From: Methylocystis sp. MJC1
GTDB taxonomy: Bacteria; Pseudomonadota; Alphaproteobacteria; Rhizobiales; Beijerinckiaceae
DNA: 64,000 nucleotides
Reading direction: 5' to 3'
Assembly: GCF_026427715.1 (NCBI RefSeq)
Contig: NZ_CP107558.1
Coordinates: 1,091,001-1,155,000, forward strand
Both the position numbers and the translations under genes were made by a program. Shown here piece by piece: positions 44,586 through 54,468 of this stretch. Position 1 is the stretch's first letter; the number at the start of each line of letters is the position of its first letter. The notes under the pieces are model-generated. The model had not been told where the DNA came from. It made no database searches and saw only the letters and a list, made by a program, of their open reading frames with translations.

Positions 44586-45496
44586 GCGACGAACCCATGC
44601 GCATCGGCGTCGATCTTGGCGGCACAAAGATCGAGGCGATTGCCCTCGACTCGGCCGGCGCAATTCTCGCCCGCAGCCGTGTGGCGACGCCCGCGCATGA
44701 TTATGACGCGATTATCAGAGCCGTCGCGGCACTCGTCGGCGACATCGAAACTCAGACGGGCCGCCGCGGGACAGTCGGCGTTGGCGCGCCCGGGTCGATC
44801 TCCACCCACACAGGGCTGGCGAAAGGATCGAACACGCAATGCGTCAACGGAAAGCCGTTGGTCGCGGATCTTTCGCAGTCGCTCGATCGGCCGGTGCGTG
44901 TCGAGAATGACGCCAATTGCTTTGCGCTTTCGGAAGCGGTCGATGGGGCGGGGCAGGGCGCGCGCGTGGTCTTCGGCGTCATCATCGGCACGGGGGTCGG
45001 CGGCGGCGTCGTCGTGGACGGCAAGATTATCGCGGGTCCTAACCATATCGGCGGAGAATGGGGCCATACGCCGCTCCCTTGGATGCGCCGCGACGAATAT
45101 CCCGGCGCCCGCTGTTTCTGCGGACATGACGGCTGCATAGAGACCTTTCTCTCGGGGCCGGGACTTTCGCGCGATTATGAGCGGCGCGCCGGCGCGTCCG
45201 TGACAGGTCAGGAGATCGTCGCGCGCGCCGAGCGCGGGGAGGCGGCGGCCCTTGCTGCGCTCGACGCTTATCAAGATCGTCTTGCCCGCGCCCTCGCCAT
45301 GGTGATCGACATTCTGGACCCCGACGTGATCGCGCTCGGCGGCGGCGTCTCGAATATCGCGCGCCTCTACGATGGGCTAACCGCACGTGTTGCCCAACAT
45401 GCCTTCACCGACGCGCTGGATACGAAAATTCTCCGCAATGTCCACGGCGACTCCGGCGGGGTACGCGGGGCTGCCTGGTTGTGGCGGGACGACTGA
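44582..45496 (+). CDS. ROK-family sugar kinase (glucokinase/fructokinase-like)
   Basis: A 304-residue ROK kinase. Motifs: ATP-binding RIGVDLGGTKIEAIALD, VENDANCFALSE with the catalytic aspartate, GTGVGGGVVVDGKI, and the structural zinc motif CFCGHDGCIETFLSGPGL. The substrate is probably glucose or fructose; the ROK fold alone cannot decide between them. The ATG overlaps the pentapeptide-repeat gene stop and nadK follows, so phosphorylation of sugar and of NAD may be co-expressed. Confidence 0.88.
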   Translation: MSDEPMRIGVDLGGTKIEAIALDSAGAILARSRVATPAHDYDAIIRAVAALVGDIETQTGRRGTVGVGAPGSISTHTGLAKGSNTQCVNGKPLVADLSQSLDRPVRVENDANCFALSEAVDGAGQGARVVFGVIIGTGVGGGVVVDGKIIAGPNHIGGEWGHTPLPWMRRDEYPGARCFCGHDGCIETFLSGPGLSRDYERRAGASVTGQEIVARAERGEAAALAALDAYQDRLARALAMVIDILDPDVIALGGGVSNIARLYDGLTARVAQHAFTDALDTKILRNVHGDSGGVRGAAWLWRDD

Positions 45497-45610
45497 GGAC
45501 ATGCGGGGCATTGCCATTAGGCGGCAAAAAACCTATTGCCTCGCTCAGCGCGCCGCTGGGGCGGAGGGCAGAAACGTGACGCTCTCAAGCTTTTAGGAAA
45601 ATCAGCAGAG

Positions 45611-46402
45611 ATGGCCGCCGGCGGCGATGCCCCCAATCCGTTCAAAAAACTGGCTTTCCTCTCGTCCGGCACGCCGCAGGCCGAGGAGGCGCGGGGGCGG
45701 CTCGTCGAAAAATACGGCGACATTCCGCCGGAGGACGCCGATTGCATCGTGGCGCTCGGCGGCGACGGCCTCATGCTGCGGACGCTGCACAATTACATGG
45801 ATTCCGGCAAGCCGATTTACGGCATGAACCGCGGCTCGGTCGGGTTTCTGATGAACCAATATCGCGAAAGCGGCCTGCGCAAGCGCCTCATCGAGGCCAA
45901 GGCCTCGATCATCCACCCCTTGCTGATGAACGCCACCAATGTGCGCGGGGACGAGTTTTCCGCCCATGCGATCAATGAGGTCTCGCTGCTGAGACAGACC
46001 TCGCAGGTCGCGAAGCTGCGCATTCTCATCAACGGCCAGGAGCGGATGCCCGAGCTCATCACCGACGGCGTGCTGCTGTCGACGCCCGCGGGCTCGTCGG
46101 CCTATAATCTCTCCGCCAATGGGCCGATCCTGCCCCTCGACTCGCCCTTGCTGGCGCTCACGCCGATCTCCCCCTTCCGTCCCCGCCGCTGGCGCGGGGC
46201 GCTGCTGCCGGATGCGGCGAAGGTCCGCATAGAAGTCCTCGAGCCTGAAAAGCGTCCTGTTTCCGTCGTGGCGGACCACGACGAATTCCGTGATCTTGCT
46301 TTCGTGGACATAGAGATGGATCACGACGCCGATCTCGTGCTGCTACACGACCCCGGACATTCGTTGGAAGAGCGGATTTTGCGAGAGCAGTTCGGCTATT
46401 AG
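45611..46402 (+). CDS. nadK: NAD kinase
   Basis: A 263-residue NAD kinase that makes NADP. The conserved pieces are [67 protein letters not shown] and [19 protein letters not shown] take ATG 45611 ([20 protein letters not shown]) from family similarity; the frame is open for 25 more codons upstream without resemblance. Confidence 0.93.
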   Translation: MAAGGDAPNPFKKLAFLSSGTPQAEEARGRLVEKYGDIPPEDADCIVALGGDGLMLRTLHNYMDSGKPIYGMNRGSVGFLMNQYRESGLRKRLIEAKASIIHPLLMNATNVRGDEFSAHAINEVSLLRQTSQVAKLRILINGQERMPELITDGVLLSTPAGSSAYNLSANGPILPLDSPLLALTPISPFRPRRWRGALLPDAAKVRIEVLEPEKRPVSVVADHDEFRDLAFVDIEMDHDADLVLLHDPGHSLEERILREQFGY

Positions 46403-46552
46403 GGCTGACCGGCGAAAGCCGCCGACCCAGTGTTTTCCCGGGTTTGGCGGGGGTCAGAGAACAGTCACAAAGGCAAGCTTGATAGGCCTTGACTTGGACT
46501 GCTGGCGCGACCTATATCGCTCGCATCTCAAGACTGCTCCGAGACAGTCTGG

Positions 46553-46629
46553 GGCGGAGTAGCTCAGTTGGCCAGAGCAGGGGAATCATAATCCCTGTGT
46601 CGGGGGTTCGAATCCCTCCTCCGCTACCA
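46553..46629 (+). tRNA. tRNA-Met (CAT)
   Basis: A full 77-base cloverleaf: acceptor GGCGGAG with CTCCGCT..., D-arm GCTCAGTTGGCCAGAGC, anticodon arm GGGGA-ATCATAA-TCCCT with CAT at 46587-46589, T-arm GGGGG-TTCGAAT-CCCTC region, and encoded CCA. The sequence resembles alphaproteobacterial elongator tRNA-Met; tRNA-Ile2 with a modified CAT is less likely from the acceptor stem. Confidence 0.93.
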
Positions 46630-46693
46630 TCCTCCGCTTAACCTCCCTGACCTATCCGGATAAGCTACGCTGGTTTACTGCGGCTTGCGTGGC

Positions 46694-47125
46694 TCAAGGC
46701 TGGCTGCGTTTGCCGCTGGGGCGCTTTTCCAGAACGCAACGCCTGATAGCCTCGTCCTTCTCACGCCCACGAAGACTGGCAATCTTAGCCTCGCGCTTGC
46801 ACTCGCCCCAAAGACGCCGCGCGGCGATATGGAGCTCGAAGCAATGGCGAAGGTCTTTGCTCGCGTTCGAGTCGGCGACCTGGTCCCGGCAACGGCGGCG
46901 AATGCGTCGCGCCTCGAATTTGGACAAGGAAGGCGCTGACTGTAGCCTATCCGCCTGCATATCCTTGGCGCGATCCGCTTGAACGCGGTCAGTATCCGAA
47001 AAAGCGGTGCTTGTTTGAGCGGCTGCAAAAGCAAAGGTCAAGATCGCAAAAAGACAAGCTCGCGCCAGGCGATTCGCTCTTAAACGCTGTTCTATTTCTG
47101 CATTCTCAAACGGTAGCTCTTGCAT
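46694..47125 (-). CDS. Exported hypothetical protein, PsiF-like repeats
   Basis: From ATG 47125 the frame codes for 143 residues with a membrane/signal segment (ARACLFAILTFAFAAAQTSTAF) and a basic, cysteine-containing mature part. RRIRRRCRDQVADSNASKDL RHCF and WGECKREAKIASLRGREKDE AIRRCV resemble the paired-cysteine helical repeats of PsiF-type proteins. Function unknown. It diverges from the NRPS gene with only 85 bases between. Confidence 0.5.
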   Translation of the reverse strand: MQELPFENAEIEQRLRANRLARACLFAILTFAFAAAQTSTAFSDTDRVQADRAKDMQADRLQSAPSLSKFEARRIRRRCRDQVADSNASKDLRHCFELHIAARRLWGECKREAKIASLRGREKDEAIRRCVLEKRPSGKRSQP

Positions 47126-47210
47126 AGCGTCCCCGCTCGCCTTAGCAACGGATGATAGCGCGTCTGAGCCCCAAGGGCACGCGAATGCTCCACGATAGGT
47201 TCCGCAAAGC

Positions 47211-50200
47211 ATGAATGATAGGCCTTTCGTCTTGGGGACTGCCGAGACTGCGCGCTTGGCCGCGCCAGCCTATTCCGTCGCCCTGGGGACCAAAGCCGAA
47301 CATCTGCTTCGCGACGAGTTGCTCTGTGAAATTTTCGCAGAAACCGTGAAGCGCCATCCCGACGCCAGTGCTCTGAAAAGCTTACGTCATTCCGTGAGTT
47401 ATCAGGAGCTTGACGCCCGTTCGGACGCGCTCCGGCGAGGCCTGCTCGCCCTTGGCGTCGGCCCTGGCGACGTCGTCGGTCTTTGGATGGCGCGAGGGAT
47501 CGACTCCCTTGTTGCGCAGCTCGCAATTGCAAAAACCGGCGCTGCCTGGTTGCCGTTTGATGCGGAAGCGCCGGTCGACCGTATCGCGGCCTGTTTAGAG
47601 GACGCCGAAGCGCGTTTCTTGCTCACAAACCAGGAATTTGCCGCGAAGGCTTCAGACCGTGTCCCAGTTCAGCTCATCATCGCCTCGGAGGCCAGCGTCG
47701 AAGGACAGGATGAGCTTCCAACTGCAAGAGAATTAGGCGCAACGCCCGAGCATCCAGCCTATATCATTTACACATCCGGCTCCACCGGGAAGCCGAAAGG
47801 CACAATAATCACGGGCAGAAATATTTGCCATTATTTGCGTTCTGCCAATGAAATCTACGGATTTTCTTCGTCCGACGTGGCATTCCAAGGGGCTTCGCTC
47901 GCCTTTGATCTTTCAATGGAGGAGATCTGGGTCAGCTATCTTTCGGGTGCGGCTTTGTTTGTCGCGACCTCGGAGGTTCTGGCCGACCTCGAGGCTTTGC
48001 CCGGCGTTCTCGAGCAGGCAGGCGTCACCGTGCTGGATACGGTTCCGACCTTGCTGAATGCGCTCCCGCGCGACGTCGCGACGTTACGGACGATCATCCT
48101 CGGAGGCGAGGCGTGCCCTCCAAGCGTCGCGGCGCGGTGGTCGCGCGAAGGCCGGGTCATCTACAACAGCTATGGCCCTACTGAAGCAACCGTCGTGGCG
48201 ACGATCGCCGAGGTGTCGCGCGGCGAGACCGTGACCATCGGCAAACCCATCCCGAACTATTCCTGTTACGTCGTCGACGAGTCGCTCGCTCTGCTGCCTC
48301 CCGGCAAAGAAGGCGAGCTTCTGATCGGCGGGCCGGGCGTTGCAAGGGGGTATCTGAAGCGAGATAGCCTCACCGCAGAGAAGTTTATCGAAAACCCTTA
48401 CTACGAAGGTGGCCTCGACCCCATCCTGTATCGCTCCGGCGACGCCGTTGCTTTGAACGAATCCGGCGACCTCGTTTTTCGTGGGCGCGTCGACGATCAA
48501 GTCAAAATTCGCGGTTTTCGGGTCGAGCTGGGGGAAATCGAAGCCGTAATCGCCACACACATCGAGGCGCGGCAGACGGCGGTCGTTCTGCGCAACGACA
48601 ACGGCCTCGACGAACTGGTCGCCTTTATTGTGACGGACGCTCCCTTGCCTGGCGAACGCGATTTGCGCGCTGCGCTACGCAAGGCGTTGCCGTCCTATAT
48701 GGTGCCATCGAGGTTCGAGGCGATTTCCTCGTTGCCAACGCTGACGTCGGGCAAAGTCGATCGCAAAAGCCTCCAGACCATGGCGCTGTTGCAGCCCGCG
48801 GCGCGCCCGGACGAGGAGCAGGATGAACCTCGCAGCGAGATCGAGGCGCGCCTCCTGGACGCCGCGAAGCGGGTCTTATCGGTCCCGACGGTTCCGCTCG
48901 AGGCGGACTTTTTCATGGATTTGGGCGGTCATTCGCTGATTGCTGCGCGCTTTGTTTCGATTGTTCGGGAAACGCCGAGTCTGGCTTCGATCACCTTGCA
49001 CGACTTGTACGCGCATCGAACCTTGCGTAATCTCGCCGCCCATTTGAGGCAGAGCGAAAATGAGCCAGCCAAGGATCTGGCCTTCGAGCCGCCGCCCCTT
49101 AAAAGGCGCGTTCTCTGTGCTTTGGCGCAGCTCTCGGTCCTGCCGTTTCTCCTGTCGATCTCGGCGGCTCAATGGCTCGCCATCTTCATTTCTTACACCC
49201 TGATTACACCCGACAACGCAAGTTTCGCCGACGAGGCGCTCAGCCTGTTCGGCATCATTCTCAGCATCACCTTATTGACCCTAGTGATCTCGGTTGCCGG
49301 CAAATGGCTTGTCATCGGGCGCACCAAGCCGGGGCGGTACCCCCTGTGGGGCGTCTATTTTTTCCGATGGTGGCTTTCCCAACGGCTCCTGGGCCTGACG
49401 AACGCTAGGCTGCTGCAAAATTCGCCGCTGATGCCGTTGTACCTCGCCGCGATCGGCGCGAAGATCGGTCGAGATGTGCAAATCAGCGATCTGGAGGCTG
49501 GCGCCATCGACCTCATATCGATCGGCTCGGGCGCATCTCTGGGCGCCAAACTCAAGATCGCCAACGCCCGGGTCGAAGGAAACGAACTTGTCATCGGACC
49601 GGTTGAAATTGGAGCGGACGCTTACATCGGCACCGGCTGCGTGATCGAGGAGGGCGTCTCTGTCGGCGATGGCGCAGCGCTGGAAGATCTTACCTCCCTG
49701 CCGAGCGGATCGCGCGTCGAGCCGAATGACATATGGGACGGCTCGCCAGGCCGGCGCATCGGAGCCGTCGATCCTGAGGCGCTCGAAGCGCCAGCTCAGG
49801 CGACCATCGCCACGCGCATTGCGGTGTATCTGGTTTCCGCTGTGTTGGCGCTCATTCTCCCGATAATTGGACTGCTGCCTATTTTTCCAGCATTCTGGGC
49901 ATTCGATACGATCGAAGCCGCGATGAAGTTTTCCGAGTCCGAATACCATTACTACCTTGCGGCGATTCCGCTGCTTGCATGGCCGACCGCCTTCGTCCTG
50001 GTGTTGGCGACGATTGTTCTGGTCGCTATTTTCCGCTGGACGGTGCTGCCGCGCGCGGCGGCGGGAAGATATTCGGTTTGGTCAGGGTTTTATCTGCGCC
50101 GCTGGGCGGTGTGCTTAGCGACTGAGGTTGCGCTCGACACGCTGTCTTCGCTTTACGCGACGCTCTACATGCGAACCTGGTACCGACTGATGGGCGCCCG

Positions 50201-51233
50201 TATCGGCAAGGGTTCCGAAATCGCAACCAATCTTGCCGGCCGCTATGATGTCGTCTCCGTGGGCGATAACTGCTTCATAGCTGATGAGGTAGCGCTCGGA
50301 GACGAAGATATCCGCAGAGGCTGGATGCATCTAAAGCCGGTCGAGGCGGGCGATCGGGTGTTCATCGGCAATGACGCCGTCGTGCCGCCCGGCGCTATAC
50401 TGCCGTCGGACGCCCTTATCGGCGTCAAGTCCAAGCCGCCGGCGGGACAAAAGGTGGAAAGCGGAGACACATGGTTTGGCTCGCCGCCAATCCTGATGCC
50501 GGCGCGGCAGAGAGTGGATTCGGCCGATGCGACTCTCACCTTCAATCCGACGCGACTGAGACGCTTCGGCAGGGCCGCTTATGAAGCGCTGAACATCTCG
50601 CTGCCGTCGATGCTTTATATCACGCTCGGCACCTGGGCCGTTGAAGTCTTCGGCGATAAGCTTATTGCGAAAGACTACCTTGGCTTCGCCGGGCTCTTCA
50701 TCCTTGCCTCGACCTTCATCCCCTTCGCCGTCATGCTCGTGGCCGCAGCGGTGAAGTGGACGACCATGGGAGGCTACAGGCCTCAGGTGCGGCCGATGTG
50801 GTCCTTCTGGGCTATTCGCAACGAGACCAGCACGGTTTTGTACTGGGGAATGACGGGCCGCATATTGCTCGACTACTTGCGGGGAACGCCTTTCCTGCCC
50901 TGGGTCCTGCGGGTGTTTGGCGCAAAATTCGGCAAGGGCGTCTATATGGACATGACCGACCTCACCGAATTCGACTGCGTGAAAGTCGGCGATTACTGCG
51001 CGCTCAACATGGGCAGCGCGCTGCAAACGCATTTATACGAAGATCGGCTGATGAAGATCGGATCGATCGACGTCGGCAAAGGCGTGACATTGGGGCCCGG
51101 ATCGACTGTCCTGTATGACACCCATGTCGGCGATTATGCGCGCCTCGGTCCGCTGACTGTCGTCATGAAAGGCGAGACGATTCCGCGCGCTTCGGAGTGG
51201 GTCGGGTCTCCGGCGGAGCCCGCTCGATCGTAA
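47211..51233 (+). CDS. Pls/PosA-family single-module NRPS
   Basis: A 1340-residue membrane-bound synthetase. An adenylation domain (about 35-525) has YIIYTSGSTGKPKGTI, NSYGPTEATV, YRSGDAVALNESGD, GRVDDQVKIRGFRVELGEIE and SGKVDRKSL. A carrier domain follows with the phosphopantetheine serine S575 in DLGGHSL. Then come paired membrane helices alternating with three left-handed beta-helix domains (about 744-860, 990-1110, 1235-1335). This is the layout of epsilon-poly-lysine synthetase Pls and relatives, which make homopolymers of basic amino acids without a condensation or thioesterase domain. Aligning by eye to GrsA gives the pocket code D-L-E-D-I-G-S-V-V-K; the acidic third position suits a cationic substrate. 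Confidence 0.88.
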   Translation: MNDRPFVLGTAETARLAAPAYSVALGTKAEHLLRDELLCEIFAETVKRHPDASALKSLRHSVSYQELDARSDALRRGLLALGVGPGDVVGLWMARGIDSLVAQLAIAKTGAAWLPFDAEAPVDRIAACLEDAEARFLLTNQEFAAKASDRVPVQLIIASEASVEGQDELPTARELGATPEHPAYIIYTSGSTGKPKGTIITGRNICHYLRSANEIYGFSSSDVAFQGASLAFDLSMEEIWVSYLSGAALFVATSEVLADLEALPGVLEQAGVTVLDTVPTLLNALPRDVATLRTIILGGEACPPSVAARWSREGRVIYNSYGPTEATVVATIAEVSRGETVTIGKPIPNYSCYVVDESLALLPPGKEGELLIGGPGVARGYLKRDSLTAEKFIENPYYEGGLDPILYRSGDAVALNESGDLVFRGRVDDQVKIRGFRVELGEIEAVIATHIEARQTAVVLRNDNGLDELVAFIVTDAPLPGERDLRAALRKALPSYMVPSRFEAISSLPTLTSGKVDRKSLQTMALLQPAARPDEEQDEPRSEIEARLLDAAKRVLSVPTVPLEADFFMDLGGHSLIAARFVSIVRETPSLASITLHDLYAHRTLRNLAAHLRQSENEPAKDLAFEPPPLKRRVLCALAQLSVLPFLLSISAAQWLAIFISYTLITPDNASFADEALSLFGIILSITLLTLVISVAGKWLVIGRTKPGRYPLWGVYFFRWWLSQRLLGLTNARLLQNSPLMPLYLAAIGAKIGRDVQISDLEAGAIDLISIGSGASLGAKLKIANARVEGNELVIGPVEIGADAYIGTGCVIEEGVSVGDGAALEDLTSLPSGSRVEPNDIWDGSPGRRIGAVDPEALEAPAQATIATRIAVYLVSAVLALILPIIGLLPIFPAFWAFDTIEAAMKFSESEYHYYLAAIPLLAWPTAFVLVLATIVLVAIFRWTVLPRAAAGRYSVWSGFYLRRWAVCLATEVALDTLSSLYATLYMRTWYRLMGARIGKGSEIATNLAGRYDVVSVGDNCFIADEVALGDEDIRRGWMHLKPVEAGDRVFIGNDAVVPPGAILPSDALIGVKSKPPAGQKVESGDTWFGSPPILMPARQRVDSADATLTFNPTRLRRFGRAAYEALNISLPSMLYITLGTWAVEVFGDKLIAKDYLGFAGLFILASTFIPFAVMLVAAAVKWTTMGGYRPQVRPMWSFWAIRNETSTVLYWGMTGRILLDYLRGTPFLPWVLRVFGAKFGKGVYMDMTDLTEFDCVKVGDYCALNMGSALQTHLYEDRLMKIGSIDVGKGVTLGPGSTVLYDTHVGDYARLGPLTVVMKGETIPRASEWVGSPAEPARS

Positions 51234-51259
51234 TTTACGCGGGATCGGCGGGCACCCGC

Positions 51260-51865
51260 TTAGTTTTCGATGGTCTCTTTGGCCACGAGGAACGCCGCCT
51301 GAAACGCGAGGACTGTGTCAAGGCAATCGAGAAAGATCTGCGGGCCGCCGGCTGTCGGCGAGCGAAAGACGAGCGACACCGCCGCTCCGGCGAGCGCGAT
51401 CGCCGCAGAGTTTCGGGCGGAAACCCAAGTCGCGGTCATCAAGGATTCCCCTGCTTTACGAAATTTGAACAGCAGAGCCGCTTCGAGAATGGCGCCGGTC
51501 GCGAAGATCATCGTGGAAAATGGCGTATCGACGGAGACATCGTGGCCCCTGCGGGCGATCTCGCTCCAAACGTCGTAGGAGCCCTGACAGCCCGCGGCAG
51601 TGAGGACCAGCGAGAGCATAAACGCCGCCGCTCGTTCGAAAAACGCTCCCCTGCCAAAAGAGAGCGCCACCACGCCATAGATCGCGCTATCGTATATCCA
51701 AGTAGCTCCGTCCTCCAAATACTTCCCGGAGGCGGAAAGCCAATCAAAGGCCACGCTCAAAATGCTCATTGCAAGAGCCAAGATCGAAATCAGTCGAAGC
51801 GCCCTCAAAAAGCGTTTGCCGTGATCTGATTCTCTAATGCTTGCCGTCTGCCGTGTTTCAGTCAT
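51260..51865 (-). CDS. CDF-like membrane protein lacking clear metal ligands
   Basis: About 201 residues from ATG 51865 (MTETRQTASIRESDHGKRFL) with five or six helices. YLEDGATWIYDSAIYGVVAL and SLMTATWVSARNSAAIALAG AAVSL resemble helices 2 and 5 of cation-diffusion-facilitator-like transporters (compare ADFLEDAxNYGxSL and SVWLCSRNDxxGNxAV). Most of the conserved aspartates are not in place, so metal transport is doubtful. It converges on the NRPS gene 26 bases away. Confidence 0.5.
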   Translation of the reverse strand: MTETRQTASIRESDHGKRFLRALRLISILALAMSILSVAFDWLSASGKYLEDGATWIYDSAIYGVVALSFGRGAFFERAAAFMLSLVLTAAGCQGSYDVWSEIARRGHDVSVDTPFSTMIFATGAILEAALLFKFRKAGESLMTATWVSARNSAAIALAGAAVSLVFRSPTAGGPQIFLDCLDTVLAFQAAFLVAKETIEN

Positions 51866-52430
51866 TGGCAGCTTCCCCAGCACCGCGCTTTGGAACGCCT
51901 TTGAGACAACGCTGACCCGTCCCGCTCGCGCAGGAGTTCGCTCAAGACATACGCCTACTTTCTTTTCTAGCAAGCTTGGGACCACCCCTGCGCGCGCAGA
52001 TCTCGGCAGTGCCTAAGTTAGCGTTTGCGCTTGCGCGCCGACGGCGCGCTCGACCGCAAGTATCACAAGATAGAGAACTGCTCTGAGAAGCTCAACGCGG
52101 GGTGATGTGGCGCGCCTGTTGCGCTTTAGGGTTGAACCCGGCCTGAGCTTTGTGCGCTTAATAGTATCGTTTTGCCTGCATCTAATTACGAGATGGCGCA
52201 AGCGTTACATTTTATTACCCTAGATGGCCGGATTTGTTTCACGATTGTTTTGTTTGATGTGCGTTTTTAACAATTGATTAATGCCTCCTGAAAATGATGC
52301 GCGCGACGTGTTTCGCCGAGCTGGGCCAGGGCTCAAGGATGAAGCCGCCAATATCCTTCGGGCGCTCAATCGATTCACCCCGATCCGGAGCGCGGCCATA
52401 TTAGATAAAACCTTGAGGAAACCATAAACT
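51866..52430. other. Intergenic region before the PAS-GGDEF-EAL gene
   Basis: About 565 bases with no frame I can support as coding. The part from 52150 to 52280 is AT-rich and probably carries the promoter of the downstream gene. No riboswitch, RNA gene or repeat was recognised. Confidence 0.5.
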
Positions 52431-54119
52431 ATGTCCCAGACCCAGGTTTTTCTCGACGCCATCATAAACAACCTTCCGATGATGGTAACGGTGGTGGACG
52501 CAAACACGCAAAAGTTTGTGCTGGCGAATAGAGCTACGGAAAAGGTATTCGGGACGCCAAGCGCCATTCTCGGGAAAACGCTGCATGATTTGCTCCCTCG
52601 CGAAAAAGCGGACGAGTTTGCCCTCAGGGACCAGGCCGTTATCAAATCAAGAAAAGCTGTAACATTCGAATGTGAGTATGAATCTGCCATCGATCCGAAA
52701 CTGAGCCTGTTTGCGACCTTAATTCCGCTGTACGACGAGCGCGATAATCCCCAATATCTACTCAGTATTTACGAGGATGTAACTGAAAAGAGAAAGGCGG
52801 AAAATGACATAATGTACCTTGCGCACCATGATTGTCTTACTGGTATTGGCAATCGCGCAACATTTTATACAAACTTGCAAGACTCATTTGCTTACTACAA
52901 GCACGGCGGAATATTTGCGCTGGTGTACCTCGATCTCGATAACTTCAAATCGATCAACGACTCTCTTGGGCATCCGGTCGGAGACCTGGTGCTCATGTCT
53001 GTGGCAGAGCGGCTGAGAAAAGTTATTCTCGAGCCGCATCACGTCGCGCGCCTTGGCGGCGATGAATTCGCAATCATCTTTAACGGCGTCCCCAGCGTCG
53101 AGGCGCTTCATGCTGCGATCGATAGAATTGTTTCGGCTATCGCCGCGCCGATCGAGGCCTCTGGCGGCCGAGTAATCACAACTGCGTCGATCGGCGTAGC
53201 GATAGGGCCCGACGATGCAAGCGATCCAGACGCTCTGCTGAGAAACGCCGACATCGCCCTCTATTGCGCCAAAAAGGAAGGGGGGAATACGCAGCGCTTT
53301 TTCGATGTCCAGATGCTGAAGGATTTCAACGCCCGTCACGCCTTGGAAAATGATCTTCGGCATGCGCTCGAGAACAAGGAACTCAAGCTTTACTATCAAC
53401 CGCTCGTTGGCCTGTCGGACGGCCGCGTAAACGGTTTCGAAGCGCTGATGCGTTGGGACTCGCCCACTCGCGGGCTCGTCTCTCCGGTGGATTTTATCCC
53501 ATTGGCGGAAGAGACAGGCTTGATCCGAACCATCGGCGCGTGGGCGCTCAAGCGCGCATGTCTCGACGCGGCTGATTGGCCTGAAGACGTTGGCGTTTCC
53601 GTGAATATTTCAGCCTGCCAATTCCGCGATCAATCCATCCTGCTCGATGTCGCGGCGGCGTTGGCGGTATCGAACTTGAGGCCGAGCCGGCTCGAGTTGG
53701 AGATCACCGAAAGCGTTATGCTCTATAATACCGAGGGCGCCATCGCCATTCTCGAGAAGCTCAGAAACATCGGCGTCAAAATCGCGATGGACGACTTTGG
53801 GACAGGATATTCTTCCCTGGCCTACCTCACGAAATTCGCCTTCGACAAGGTGAAGATCGATCGCGCTTTTGTGAGCGGCGTTGCCGAAAATCCTGATTGC
53901 CTGGCGATCATACGCGCGATCACTGGCTTGTGCGAAAGCCTGAATATACCCACAACAGCTGAAGGCGTCGAAACCGAAGACCAGCTCCAATGGCTCCGTG
54001 CGGAGCGCTGCAACTCGGTGCAAGGCTATCTGTTGGGTCGTCCCAAGCCGATAGAGGCGATCGCAGAAATCCTGGCTGGCCACGCGACAGCTGACGCTAC
54101 GCTCGAGGCTGTCGCTTAA
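52431..54119 (+). CDS. PAS-GGDEF-EAL cyclic-di-GMP protein
   Basis: A 562-residue soluble signalling protein. PAS domain: about 1-120 (FLDAIINNLPMMVTVVDANT). GGDEF domain: about 125-300 with intact VARLGGDEFAIIF (near 207) and DNFKSINDSLGH. EAL domain: about 310-555 with FEALMRW (337), LELEITESVML, AMDDFGTGYSSLAYL and KIDRAFV, all consistent with an active phosphodiesterase. It could make or break c-di-GMP depending on the PAS signal. No transmembrane segment. Stands alone. Confidence 0.92.
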   Translation: MSQTQVFLDAIINNLPMMVTVVDANTQKFVLANRATEKVFGTPSAILGKTLHDLLPREKADEFALRDQAVIKSRKAVTFECEYESAIDPKLSLFATLIPLYDERDNPQYLLSIYEDVTEKRKAENDIMYLAHHDCLTGIGNRATFYTNLQDSFAYYKHGGIFALVYLDLDNFKSINDSLGHPVGDLVLMSVAERLRKVILEPHHVARLGGDEFAIIFNGVPSVEALHAAIDRIVSAIAAPIEASGGRVITTASIGVAIGPDDASDPDALLRNADIALYCAKKEGGNTQRFFDVQMLKDFNARHALENDLRHALENKELKLYYQPLVGLSDGRVNGFEALMRWDSPTRGLVSPVDFIPLAEETGLIRTIGAWALKRACLDAADWPEDVGVSVNISACQFRDQSILLDVAAALAVSNLRPSRLELEITESVMLYNTEGAIAILEKLRNIGVKIAMDDFGTGYSSLAYLTKFAFDKVKIDRAFVSGVAENPDCLAIIRAITGLCESLNIPTTAEGVETEDQLQWLRAERCNSVQGYLLGRPKPIEAIAEILAGHATADATLEAVA

Positions 54120-54468
54120 ACTGGCGAGCAGAGACTTAAGTTGTGGGTGGGACCACGGCATGGTGGCCCACTCCCCGCTTCGGGACTCAGCGGAGGCGCA
54201 GCAGCTCGCCACCTATCAGCTCTTGACTCTTCTCGCGAAAAACAAGCATTTTACATACCTAAATTAACGGCGCCTCGCCGAACTAGACCTGTCGAGATCG
54301 AGCAAAGTCAGAAATGAGGGAGCCCACAATGCCGTGTCATCGATACGAGTGGGCCCCATCGATGTCTACGGTGACTCAGCTACTCGCTAGGAGTCGCTTG
54401 AATAAGGGGTTCCGGATTCCAGTTATGTCCGGTTGTTCTGTCGCCATGCGCATGTTCCGGAAATAGGC
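54120..54468. other. Intergenic region before the efflux operon
   Basis: The 349 bases hold no supported gene. A diffuse hairpin (GTGGG...CCCAC at about 54142-54171) follows the PAS-GGDEF-EAL stop and may terminate it. No operator for the efflux operon was recognised. Confidence 0.45.
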
